From: Candidatus Roizmanbacteria bacterium
Lineage (GTDB): Bacteria > Patescibacteriota > Microgenomatia > UBA1406 > GWC2-37-13
Direction of reading: 5' to 3'
Length of the DNA: 48,741 bases
Assembly: GCA_902200405.1 (NCBI GenBank)
Contig: CABIKN020000034.1
Location: 1-48,741, forward strand
Shown here: positions 28,943 through 36,239 of the stretch, piece after piece
How positions within the stretch are numbered: position 1 is the stretch's first letter
How the letters are laid out: the number at the start of each line of letters is the position of its first letter
Notes under the pieces: model-generated
Told to the model about the DNA's origin: nothing
What the model saw: only the letters and a program-made list of their open reading frames with translations
The model's database searches: none
Translations under genes and position numbers: made by a program

Positions 28943-29467
28943 ATGAAAATCATTGATCTATCTCAAACATTGTTTGATAAAATGCCGGTTTATCCTGGAG
29001 ATCCGGAAGTTATAATAAAAGAAATTCATACATTAGATAAAGAAGGGTGGAATTTAAGAAATATGACATTTACGACTCATATTGGTACACATGTCAACGT
29101 TCCTTATCATATGGTTAAAGAAGGAAAAAGATTAGACAAATTTGCTTTAAATAATTTTTTTGGTAAAGCAGAATTATATAAAGCGGGTATGAAGTTTTAT
29201 CATAATAAGGGAGTCATTTTTTCGGTCTGCAATATTGACAAAAAAATAGCTGAAGACTTAATCAAGTTTCCGCCAAAATTTATTGGTTTATCCGAAAAAT
29301 TTGAATTCGATATTGCGATTGAAAAATTACTTTTAGAAAAAGGAATAATTTCCTATGAAAATTTAACTAATACTGAAAAACTACCCCAAGAATTTACTTT
29401 CTACGGAGTTCCACTAAATATTAAAGAAAGCGACGGATCACCTGTGCGTGCGTTTGCTATTATTTGA
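28943..29467 (+). CDS. Cyclase family hydrolase (kynurenine-formamidase fold), metal motif altered
   Basis: About 174 residues: KIIDLSQTLFDKMPVYPGDPEVI start and the family motif as THIGTHVNVPYHMVKEGKRLDKF. The usual HxGTHxDxPxH is present except that Asp is replaced by Asn. The C-terminal half has FIGLSEKFEFDIAIEKLLLEKGIISYENLTNTEKLP and GSPVRAFAII, as in the family. These enzymes hydrolyse small amides or lactones such as N-formylkynurenine; the substrate here is unknown. The Asp-to-Asn change could weaken metal binding. Confidence 0.8.
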   Translation: MKIIDLSQTLFDKMPVYPGDPEVIIKEIHTLDKEGWNLRNMTFTTHIGTHVNVPYHMVKEGKRLDKFALNNFFGKAELYKAGMKFYHNKGVIFSVCNIDKKIAEDLIKFPPKFIGLSEKFEFDIAIEKLLLEKGIISYENLTNTEKLPQEFTFYGVPLNIKESDGSPVRAFAII

Positions 29468-29470
29468 TTA

Positions 29471-29530
29471 ACATTAGGCAGGATTAGGCAATATTCGGCA
29501 ACATTAGGCAAGATCTGGCAATATATGGTA
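29471..29530 (+). promoter_or_regulatory. Six tandem 10-bp repeats upstream of the Fic gene (candidate operator)
   Basis: Six adjacent units of exactly 10 bp: acattaggca, ggattaggca, atattcggca, acattaggca, agatctggca, atatatggta. The consensus is close to nNATTaGGCA. One unit equals about one helical turn, so bound proteins would line up on one DNA face. The array ends within the -10 box (TAAAAT, 29529-29534), which lies 6 nt before the ATG at 29541. This strongly suggests cooperative binding of a repressor, possibly the winged-helix end of the Fic protein itself. Confidence 0.7.
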
Positions 29531-29540
29531 AAATAATTCC

Positions 29541-30521
29541 ATGAAAGTTCCCCCAGATTATATAATCACTCCGGAAATATTAAATTTGATTAGTAAAGTT
29601 GATACGAACTTAATGTATTTGTTTTCACTTACAATTCCAAAAGAACTTAAACAAAAAATTCAAAGAATTAGTTTGCTGAAAAGTTCTCTGTTTTCCGCTC
29701 GTATCGAGGGTAATTCCGCAACGTTAGAAACACTTAATAAAAGCGAAAGTGACAAGGAAAAAAATAAAGAGATTTTTAATATTTTAAAAGCAAATAAGTT
29801 TCTTGAAAGAAAAGTAAAAAATAATTTTGAAGTATCTAAAAGATTCATTTATGGGCTACATTCGCTAGTAATGACAGGTGAAGAAGAAAAAACAAAGAAT
29901 TTTCGGAATGAAATGGGAGCGATTTTCAATCAATCTGGCATTGCTGTTTATCTCTCTCCGCCTCCAACACAAATAAATAGTTTAATTGATCAATTAATTA
30001 AATTTATAAATTCAAATATAGAAAAGTTTCCTTTAATATGTGCTTTAGTCTCACATTTAGTATTTGAAAAAATTCACCCGTTTATCGATGGTAATGGGCG
30101 GGTAGGCAGGCTTTTAATTTTTTCTATATTAAAAGCAAAAGGCTACGGCGAAGGTTATTTAATTTCTTTTGAAAAATACTTAGAGGAGAATAAAAGCGAC
30201 TACTATTATTATTTAGATCAAGGATACAAAAATACAGAAGACTATTTAGTTTTTATGTTGAATGCATTTTTGAAGGAATCGGAGGAATTGAAAAAACAAA
30301 TAGAATCAGCTCAAAACGGAAAAGAAACATTACTTCCACCACGTCAGGAAGAAATATATTTGATAATTAAAGAACATAAAATCGTTTCTTTTGACAATAT
30401 CAGGCGAAGGTTTTTAAAAGTTCCGGAGCGAACTTTGAGGTATGACTTAAAAAAATTGGTGGAAAAAGGATTAACGGTAAAAATTGGTGAAACGAGGGGG
30501 AGTTATTATAAGATTTTGTGA
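29541..30521 (+). CDS. Fic family protein with C-terminal winged helix
   Basis: A 326-residue Fic protein. The inhibitory helix motif is at the N-terminus (SARIEGNSATLETL, about 53-66; S-x-x-x-E-G-N, class II). The active site is HPFIDGNGRVGRLL (about 179-192). After a coiled linker, residues about 270-326 (RQEEIYLIIKEHKIVSFDNIRRRFLKVPERTLRYDLKKLVEKGLTVKIG) form a winged helix. It should transfer AMP to a target protein, inhibited by its own N-terminal Glu. The preceding 10-bp repeat array suggests autoregulation by the winged helix. A 26-bp perfect palindrome follows the stop codon. Confidence 0.9.
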   Translation: MKVPPDYIITPEILNLISKVDTNLMYLFSLTIPKELKQKIQRISLLKSSLFSARIEGNSATLETLNKSESDKEKNKEIFNILKANKFLERKVKNNFEVSKRFIYGLHSLVMTGEEEKTKNFRNEMGAIFNQSGIAVYLSPPPTQINSLIDQLIKFINSNIEKFPLICALVSHLVFEKIHPFIDGNGRVGRLLIFSILKAKGYGEGYLISFEKYLEENKSDYYYYLDQGYKNTEDYLVFMLNAFLKESEELKKQIESAQNGKETLLPPRQEEIYLIIKEHKIVSFDNIRRRFLKVPERTLRYDLKKLVEKGLTVKIGETRGSYYKIL

Positions 30522-30523
30522 TG

Positions 30524-30549
30524 GTCTTAATATATCGATATATTAAGAC
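30524..30549. repeat. Perfect 26-bp palindrome after the Fic gene
   Basis: It starts GTCTTAATATATCGA and reads identically on the other strand, centred on ATCGAT. It begins 2 nt after the TGA stop. It could be a bidirectional transcription terminator or a binding site for a dimeric protein. No T run follows beyond the short atatataaatt. Confidence 0.8.
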
Positions 30550-30569
30550 ATATATAAATTAACTTGATT

Positions 30570-30664
30570 GTCATCCCCTTGAAAAAGGGGATCCAGTCAA
30601 TAATTACATCATAAAAAACAGATAAGGTGATTTTAGTCTGGATTCCCGCCTTCGCGGGAATGAC
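30570..30664. repeat. REPIN-like double-hairpin repeat, full copy B
   Basis: A 95-bp copy starting GTCATCCCCTTGAAAAAGGG and ending GCGGGAATGAC, nearly identical to copy A at 23408, including the spacer 'aataaggtgattttagtctgg'-like segment. It sits between convergent genes (Fic and a minus-strand small secreted protein). Confidence 0.85.
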
Positions 30665-30674
30665 ACTTTTTTAA

Positions 30675-31118
30675 TTATGTAGTAGAGTAACTCATTTTTT
30701 CTAGCACTTCGTTATAGTTATCAATTACTATCCCTGGAATTATTTTTGATACAGTTTCTGAATATCCTAATTTTTTTAATTTGTTTTCAAAGTTTACAAA
30801 AATAGATTTGCCCAAAGTGCCTGAAGAATATTCAATCGGCCTATTATTATAGTCAAAAAAACTCATAAGAAAGTTTACTGTTGTAATAGAAGCTTGTTCA
30901 CATATTTTATTTGTTTGACCAACATTTCCATTTTTGTATGACATAAAAATATCTATTAATAATTCTCTTTGTTCTTTCTTCATTTGAGAAATAGAGAATA
31001 AGGCCTTTGTTCGTCTTTTTTTATCTGAACCCTGATTGGAAGCGGCTATTGCTCCCATTGTAAATGGGATTGCTAATAGGACAAATAAAACAGCAAAAAC
31101 CATAAAAACTATTTTCAT
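30675..31118 (-). CDS. Hypothetical membrane-anchored or secreted protein
   Basis: A 147-residue protein starting with a Lys and a long hydrophobic segment (about 3-25, IVFMVFAVLFVLLAIPFTMGAIAAS) that is either a signal peptide cleaved after AIA or a membrane anchor. The rest is soluble, with basic KKRRTKALFSISQMKKEQRELLIDIFMSYKNG and no known motif. It is the last gene of the minus-strand run beginning at trpR, 33 nt after the TrpRS gene. Function unknown. Confidence 0.65.
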   Translation of the reverse strand: MKIVFMVFAVLFVLLAIPFTMGAIAASNQGSDKKRRTKALFSISQMKKEQRELLIDIFMSYKNGNVGQTNKICEQASITTVNFLMSFFDYNNRPIEYSSGTLGKSIFVNFENKLKKLGYSETVSKIIPGIVIDNYNEVLEKMSYSTT

Positions 31119-31150
31119 ATTTTAATTAATATGCTATAAAGGTTATTTGA

Positions 31151-32689
31151 TTATAACAATCCCATTTTTTCTTTTACTTCTTGGACAGTTTCCCGGGCGA
31201 TTTTGCGGGCACGTTCGGCGCCGTCGCGGATCACTTCATCAACATATTTTGTGTCCTCGGCTATCTTAGCTCGTCGTTCTTGAAATGGTTTAAGATCGGC
31301 GAAAATAGCTTCTGATAGCTCTTGTTTCATTTGGCCATATTTGATGCCAGTTGTTATATAAATTTTTTCGTAGTATTTTCGTTTTTCTAATCCTTGAAAT
31401 AACTCTACAAATTCAAATAATGCCGCAACACCTGAAGGAATTTTGCCAACAAGTTCAGAATATTTTTCTTTTCCTTCATATGTTTTTGGATCGATACCTT
31501 TTGGAGGAGGACCCATAATTCCCTTTCCAGAATCAGTAGGTACTTTTGCAATTTTTTTCTTAATTTCATCTAAATTATCAGTTAGATTAATATAACTGTT
31601 TTCAACAGACTTGCTCATTTTTCCTTCTCCTGTGAGAGAGGGGATATATTCACCTTTGGTTGCAAATCTTACAGGTTCGGGAAAGTCAGTTCCATAAATT
31701 TGGTTCATTTTTCTGGCAATTTCGCGAGCGACTTCCAAATGTGGTTCTTGGTCTATACCAACTGGTACTAATCCAGCTTTATAAATCAAAATATCAGATG
31801 CCATCAAAATCGGATAGTTCAAGAGAGCCATCGTGTTGGCTTGTGGATGTTGTTTGACTTTTTCCTTGTAAGTTGGCAGATGCATCATTCTGGCAATCGT
31901 TTCAACGGTTGAAAAATAAAAAGCCAGCTCAATGTGCTCGGGAATATCGGATTGATAGATGATGATGCTTTTTTTTGGATCCAAACCAGCTGCTAGATAG
32001 TCAATAATAATCTCGCGCTTGTTTGCCCGAAGTTCATCCGGTTTAAACGGGGTCGTGATCGAGTGGATATCAACGACACAATAAACAGTCTCATATTTTC
32101 CGGTTTTCTCAAGTTCAAGAAAACCTTTAACTGCTCCTAAATAATTACCAAGATGGAGGCGGCCAGTGGCTCTAATTCCTGAAAAGACTCTCTTTGTTGT
32201 CTTAAGGTTTGTCACTACTTCTTCGATTTCAGACGTCACATCAACAACCTGAATGCCTGGAAGTTTTTTTAAATCCTCAGATTGACACTGAAACGTGCTG
32301 GTTAAACTTCCCGTTCCGCCTAAAATCGTTTTTTTTCCAAAAACTTTTTTATCAATATAGGTTTTGATCCCAGGAACATAAAATCTAGCCGTACCGATCT
32401 CAAGTTCGGTTATTTTATTAAATTCTTCCGGAGTAGCGATCCTTAGCATCTCAACTCCTAACAGCTTTTTTATTTTTTTAAATGAGATCTTGGTCACATC
32501 CCGTCTAAGGACAGCAATAAAATTATCATCGGCCTTCATTATCAAAGTGGCCACACTGTCATTTAATGTATATCCTAGTTGAGCTACAACATCAGCGGCC
32601 TCAACTAAAGAGTCGTGTTCAAGGATTTTATTTTTTATTCCCATCTCAGTCATTATTTTCGAATAGCCGAGAGATATTTGATCGATCAT
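31151..32689 (-). CDS. trpS: Tryptophanyl-tRNA synthetase with N-terminal YbaK/ProX editing-type domain
   Basis: A 512-residue fusion. Residues about 10-155 are a YbaK/ProX-type aminoacyl-tRNA deacylase domain (IKNKILEHDSLVEAADVVAQLGY, VATLIMKADDNFIAVL, VFGKKTILGGTGSLTSTFQ). Residues about 165-512 are class I TrpRS with GRLHLGN (176-182, the HIGH motif), VPVGIDQEPHLEVAREIA and GEGKMSKS (354-361). It charges tRNA-Trp and may hydrolyse a wrongly charged tRNA. TrpRS normally has no editing domain, so the fusion is unusual. A TATAAT box (32703-32698) lies 8 nt before the ATG, so it can be expressed apart from the upstream trp genes. Confidence 0.92.
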   Translation of the reverse strand: MIDQISLGYSKIMTEMGIKNKILEHDSLVEAADVVAQLGYTLNDSVATLIMKADDNFIAVLRRDVTKISFKKIKKLLGVEMLRIATPEEFNKITELEIGTARFYVPGIKTYIDKKVFGKKTILGGTGSLTSTFQCQSEDLKKLPGIQVVDVTSEIEEVVTNLKTTKRVFSGIRATGRLHLGNYLGAVKGFLELEKTGKYETVYCVVDIHSITTPFKPDELRANKREIIIDYLAAGLDPKKSIIIYQSDIPEHIELAFYFSTVETIARMMHLPTYKEKVKQHPQANTMALLNYPILMASDILIYKAGLVPVGIDQEPHLEVAREIARKMNQIYGTDFPEPVRFATKGEYIPSLTGEGKMSKSVENSYINLTDNLDEIKKKIAKVPTDSGKGIMGPPPKGIDPKTYEGKEKYSELVGKIPSGVAALFEFVELFQGLEKRKYYEKIYITTGIKYGQMKQELSEAIFADLKPFQERRAKIAEDTKYVDEVIRDGAERARKIARETVQEVKEKMGLL

Positions 32690-32709
32690 ATTTATTTATT
32701 ATATAACTT

Positions 32710-33588
32710 TTAACTATTATTAATTACGAAAATACTTCCAATAACTAAAATTGCTCCAACAACTTGATTGATTTGCAAAAATTCATTTAAGAAAATAATC
32801 GATAGTATAATACTACTTATTGGTGCGACCGTTGTAAATATTCCTGCAACTGTTCCACTGACCTTTTTTTGACCTTCAAACCAAAGAAGAAAAGAGATAA
32901 AAGATAGGAAAATACCGTAATATGCAATAACTAAAAACTGAAAAATACTCAAATTTAATGCTGTATTTAAAAAAGACGTGTTAATAACAAAAGGAGCAAA
33001 TAGTAAAGTGCTAAAAAATATAACATAAGCGGATTGTTTAAAAGAGTCAACTCCTTTACTTAGAAACTTAGATAAAATTACAAAAATAGCTTGACCTACA
33101 ACGCTTAACAATATTAATATTTGGCCAATAATTATTTGAATATTTAGATTTAAATTCATTAGATTAGAATTTAAATTAATTATTATCAATCCTAGTACTG
33201 ACAAAAAAACTCCAATAATTTTTCTTTTAGAAAGTTTTTCTTTCAAAAATATAAAAGCCAAAATTCCAATGATTGCTGGTGAAAGACTAGAAATTATTCC
33301 TGCTTCACTTCCAGAGATATATTTAATACCCGTTAAAAAAAATATTCGATATAAAAATGTTCCAAATAACGCTTGAAAAAAAGTTACCAATAAATCTTTT
33401 CTAGAAATATTTAATAAATCTTCCTTTCCTTTAAATATAAAAAAACATAAGGAAGCTATAACCAAGCTCATAAATGATACATAAATTACAGATAAATTTA
33501 TCAAATATTTTCCAACCAATACAGCACTTCCAACAAAAATCATACTCAAAGTTAGCTGAAAATATGAAAATATTTTTTTATTATTCAT
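32710..33588 (-). CDS. EamA/DMT-family transporter
   Basis: A 292-residue membrane protein with about ten transmembrane helices and the internal two-fold repeat of EamA domains (SGSEAGIISSLSPAIIGILAFIFLKEKLSKRKIIGVFLSVLGLIIIN in the first half, VSGTVAGIFTTVAPISSIILSIIFLNEFLQINQVVGAILVIGSIFV in the second). Such transporters move amino acids or other small metabolites. It overlaps the ParB-like gene by 4 nt and lies in the minus-strand trp cluster upstream of trpS, so an aromatic amino acid or indole substrate is a reasonable guess, no more. Confidence 0.88.
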   Translation of the reverse strand: MNNKKIFSYFQLTLSMIFVGSAVLVGKYLINLSVIYVSFMSLVIASLCFFIFKGKEDLLNISRKDLLVTFFQALFGTFLYRIFFLTGIKYISGSEAGIISSLSPAIIGILAFIFLKEKLSKRKIIGVFLSVLGLIIINLNSNLMNLNLNIQIIIGQILILLSVVGQAIFVILSKFLSKGVDSFKQSAYVIFFSTLLFAPFVINTSFLNTALNLSIFQFLVIAYYGIFLSFISFLLWFEGQKKVSGTVAGIFTTVAPISSIILSIIFLNEFLQINQVVGAILVIGSIFVINNS

Positions 33589-33977
33589 GTCAATAATTTT
33601 TTTAATTCATAATTTATATTTCTTGGTCTGTTCTTGATAAGGTGACGAGTCGTTTTTGAGGAAAAGATTTTTCCGCTTAAACAATAATCAATTACCGACT
33701 GCTTAATATTTAAGAATTTAAATTCGTGTCTTCGCAAAGTCACCCGGATATTTTTGTTTTGATAATCTACCAGATAGGCAGGTATTTTATTAGCGCCTAA
33801 TTGTTTAAGGGCGGCCACCCGGTGATGGCCATCGAGAATTATAAAATTATCTCGATCAACAATCACCGGATTTTTTAAATATCCTCGAATTAACAAATCG
33901 TATTTAACAAGTTTGAGCTGCGATATTGAAATCATTTCATGATTTATTAGTTTTTTTATATTTATTAATGTGATCAT
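33585..33977 (-). CDS. Short ParB/SerK-fold protein
   Basis: A 130-residue protein with the ParB/Srx core: LVKYDLLIRGYLKNPVIVDRDNFIILDGHHRVAALKQLGANKIPAYLVDYQ, with the DGHHR motif at about 49-53. There is no partition-type HTH. The fold is shared with archaeal free-serine kinase SerK, which makes O-phosphoserine, and with SbnI. In a cluster with a TrpB2-type synthase, some of which use O-phosphoserine, this is suggestive. However, the protein is much shorter than SerK. It overlaps the EamA gene by 4 nt. Confidence 0.6.
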   Translation of the reverse strand: MITLINIKKLINHEMISISQLKLVKYDLLIRGYLKNPVIVDRDNFIILDGHHRVAALKQLGANKIPAYLVDYQNKNIRVTLRRHEFKFLNIKQSVIDYCLSGKIFSSKTTRHLIKNRPRNINYELKKLLT

Positions 33978-33979
33978 AG

Positions 33980-34032
33980 GTCTGGATTCCCGCCTCCCCT
34001 TCGATGGAACTCAGGGTAAACGCGGGAATGAC
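33980..34032. repeat. Half copy of the REPIN-like repeat with extra loop sequence
   Basis: GTCTGGATTCCCGC at the left and GCGGGAATGAC at the right form one arm of the dispersed repeat, with about 27 extra bases in the loop (ccccttcgatggaactc...). It separates the racemase gene from the ParB-like gene. Confidence 0.7.
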
Positions 34033-34033
34033 G

Positions 34034-34735
34034 TTACTTTTTATAATAATAATCCACAATTGCTTCAGCTAAAACCTCATCTGAATCTATAGTTTTCCCA
34101 TTCAGCGCTTCATAGTTTATTGCCTGAGGTAATTCAGTGCAACCTAGAATAATATTCTCGGCACCATAATCATACATACTATGCAATAGGGAGACGTATT
34201 CTTTTTTTAGAAAAAGATTATTTACTCCTGCGAGTACATCTCTGATGATTGATTCGGAAATTTCTAACTGTTTACTATTAGGCAGAATTACTTTCACTCC
34301 ATATTTCTTTAATTCTTTTTCATATAATCCAGATTTAACAAGAACAGGACTACCAAGCAAACCGACAGTTTTTATTTTTTGTTTAGAAACTTTCTTACTA
34401 ACTTCTTCAATGATGGAAATAAAATCGGTTTTAACATGTTTTTCTAATTCATGAATTAATAAATGAACAGTATTGCTACCAATTGCTAATTTTGTTGCCC
34501 CCGCAGCTTCGAGGGTTTTAGCTGATTTGATAAGCATTTTTTTTGCCTCAGGGACACGTTTTTTATTGTTTATAAAATCAGGGATAGGTAATGATTCAAA
34601 TATTAGATATGGAAAATCATCATTATTTTTTGCTCCATATTTAGCTTGAGAAAATTTAATAATTTCTTTATAAATAAAATTAGTTGATTGTGGACCAACT
34701 CCGCCAATAATACCGATTTTTTTAGTGTTTTTCAT
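34034..34735 (-). CDS. Aspartate/glutamate racemase family protein with one catalytic Cys replaced
   Basis: A 233-residue protein: KKIGIIGGVGPQSTNFIYKEII start, ATKLAIGSNTVHLLIHELEK (about 77-96) where the first catalytic Cys of the family (CNTxH) is Ser, and ENIILGCTELPQAI (about 196-209) where the second Cys is present. Two cysteines are needed for classic two-base racemisation, so the enzyme may be one-directional, act on another substrate, or be a hydrolase/isomerase of the superfamily. It lies 20 nt downstream of trpB in the trp cluster, so is probably controlled by the trp attenuator. Confidence 0.82.
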   Translation of the reverse strand: MKNTKKIGIIGGVGPQSTNFIYKEIIKFSQAKYGAKNNDDFPYLIFESLPIPDFINNKKRVPEAKKMLIKSAKTLEAAGATKLAIGSNTVHLLIHELEKHVKTDFISIIEEVSKKVSKQKIKTVGLLGSPVLVKSGLYEKELKKYGVKVILPNSKQLEISESIIRDVLAGVNNLFLKKEYVSLLHSMYDYGAENIILGCTELPQAINYEALNGKTIDSDEVLAEAIVDYYYKK

Positions 34736-34755
34736 ATTTTTTTCATTTTTTTGAT

Positions 34756-36063
34756 TTATAATTTATTATGCAAAAACTTATCATAACCGTTTAGATCCAA
34801 TAACCCGTGGCCGGAGAGGTTGAAAAGAATGACTTTTTTCTTTCCCTCTTTTTTGGCTCTGACGGCCTCGTCCATCGCTGCTTTGATGGCATGAGTTGAC
34901 TCCGGGGCGGGAATTATTCCCTCACAACGGGCAAAATCAACTCCGGCCTGGAAAACCGGATTTTGCTCATAGGCAACCGCCTCCATCAATTTTTCGTGAT
35001 ACAAAAAAGAAATTTGAGGGGCCATACCATGGTAACGTAACCCTCCGGCGTGAATGGGCGACGGGACAAAGCCGCTGCCTAGAGTATGCATTTTTAACAA
35101 AGGCGTCATCTGTGCTGTATCTCCAAAGTCATATTCATACTTGCCTTTTGTTAACGATGGGCAGGAAGCCGGTTCGACTCCAACAAATCTGGTTTCGTTC
35201 TTGCTTTTTAATTTATCAGCCATAAAAGGAAAAGCAATTCCAGCAAAGTTACTTCCTCCTCCAACACAACCAATAATAATGTCAGGATATTCCCCGGCTT
35301 TTTCCATCTGTTTTTTCGCCTCAATCCCAACAACTGTTTGGTGAAGTAAAACGTGGTTTAAAACACTTCCGAGAGAATATTTTGACCCCTTTGTCTTAAC
35401 GACTGTTTCAAGAGCCTCACTTATGGCAATTCCCAGGCTTCCGGTATGATTTGGATTGCTTGCTAATATTTTCCTGCCAAACTCAGTTTTGGTTGACGGA
35501 CTGGCAGTAACATCGGCCCCATATAGTTGCATAACAATTTTTCGATATGGCTTTTGATCATAGGAAACCCGAACCATAAATATCTGGCACTTTAAGCCAA
35601 AAAAATTACAGGCCAAACTTAAAGCGGACCCAAACTGTCCGGCACCGGTTTCTGCAATCAAAGTTTTTGTCCCTTCCTTTTTGTTGTAATAAGCTTGAGC
35701 GATTGTTGTGTTCAGTTTATGCGCTCCAGTTGGGGAAGCACCTTCATATTTATAATAAATATGGGCTGGTGTATCCAAAAACTTTTCCAAACGATAGGCT
35801 CTAATCAAAGGTGTTGGACGATAAAGTTTATACAACTCCCTAACTTCCTCTGGAATAGCGATTTTTTCCTCGAGAGAAACCTCCTGTTTTATTAATTCCA
35901 TTGGAAATATAGCTGATAAATCAGCCGGTCCAGCCGGTAACTTTGTCATTGGATTAAGTGGCGGATCTGGTAACTTTCCTAAATATTTTTTTAAATAATA
36001 GGAAATATTTAAATAATATTCTGGTATCTCTGACTCTGAAAGTGAAAAATTTGTGTGTTTCAT
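34756..36063 (-). CDS. trpB: Tryptophan synthase beta chain, TrpB2 type
   Basis: A 435-residue PLP enzyme. The long N-terminus (IPEYYLNISYYLKKYLGKLPDPPLNP) and TPLIRAYRLEKFLDTPAHIYYKYEGASPTGAHKLNTT, with PLP-Lys at about 116, are typical of TrpB2 rather than TrpB1. Other motifs are ETGAGQFGSALSLAC and the phosphate loop GCVGGGSNFAG. No trpA or other trp biosynthetic gene is present, so it probably makes Trp from salvaged indole and serine (or O-phosphoserine). It follows a trp leader-peptide attenuator and the trpR gene, so expression is predicted to fall when Trp is plentiful. Confidence 0.93.
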   Translation of the reverse strand: MKHTNFSLSESEIPEYYLNISYYLKKYLGKLPDPPLNPMTKLPAGPADLSAIFPMELIKQEVSLEEKIAIPEEVRELYKLYRPTPLIRAYRLEKFLDTPAHIYYKYEGASPTGAHKLNTTIAQAYYNKKEGTKTLIAETGAGQFGSALSLACNFFGLKCQIFMVRVSYDQKPYRKIVMQLYGADVTASPSTKTEFGRKILASNPNHTGSLGIAISEALETVVKTKGSKYSLGSVLNHVLLHQTVVGIEAKKQMEKAGEYPDIIIGCVGGGSNFAGIAFPFMADKLKSKNETRFVGVEPASCPSLTKGKYEYDFGDTAQMTPLLKMHTLGSGFVPSPIHAGGLRYHGMAPQISFLYHEKLMEAVAYEQNPVFQAGVDFARCEGIIPAPESTHAIKAAMDEAVRAKKEGKKKVILFNLSGHGLLDLNGYDKFLHNKL

Positions 36064-36091
36064 AATTTTGTAAATAAATTTGTAATAATAT

Positions 36092-36118
36092 AAAAAAATC
36101 CTCCGCTTGAAGCAGAGG
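36092..36118 (-). terminator. Attenuator terminator of the trp leader
   Basis: On the minus strand CCTCTGCT-TCA-AGCGGAGG (36118-36100; 8 bp with one T-G pair) is followed by A and seven Ts (36098-36092). It lies about 30 nt before the trpB ATG. Its 5' arm (CTGCTTCA, 36115-36108) can instead pair with TGAAGCAG (36147-36140) at the end of the leader ORF, forming the antiterminator. Confidence 0.85.
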
Positions 36119-36144
36119 TTAAGTCATTCAAAAAGACGCCTGCT

Positions 36145-36195
36145 TCACCAGAGGTTGCTTGTCCACCAATTGTTTGAATTTATTTTGTTTTTCAT
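36145..36195 (-). CDS. trpL: trp operon leader peptide
   Basis: A 16-residue ORF, MKNKINSNNWWTSNLW, with adjacent Trp codons at positions 10-11 and a third at the end. A GAGAG ribosome-binding sequence lies just upstream of the ATG. The TGA stop is the first part of TGAAGCAG, the strand that pairs with the 5' arm of the terminator. A ribosome stalled at the Trp pair leaves this strand free to form the antiterminator; a ribosome that reaches the stop covers it and lets the terminator form. This is the classic trp attenuation layout, placed in front of trpB. Confidence 0.88.
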   Translation of the reverse strand: MKNKINSNNWWTSNLW

Positions 36196-36212
36196 AGGGA
36201 CTCTCTTGTATG

Positions 36213-36239
36213 AGGTCCGTCCTCATTTAGGACGGACCT
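36213..36239. other. Strong hairpin across the trpR stop codon
   Basis: AGGTCCGTCC and GGACGGACCT form a 10-11 bp stem around the loop containing the trpR TGA (minus strand). There is no T run after it, so it is more likely an mRNA-stabilising or processing hairpin between trpR and trpL than a terminator. Confidence 0.6.

Noticed and set aside
32690-32710. T-box or second attenuator before trpS
   Set aside because: Only about 20 nt separate the EamA gene from trpS; there is room for a -10 box but not for a leader structure.
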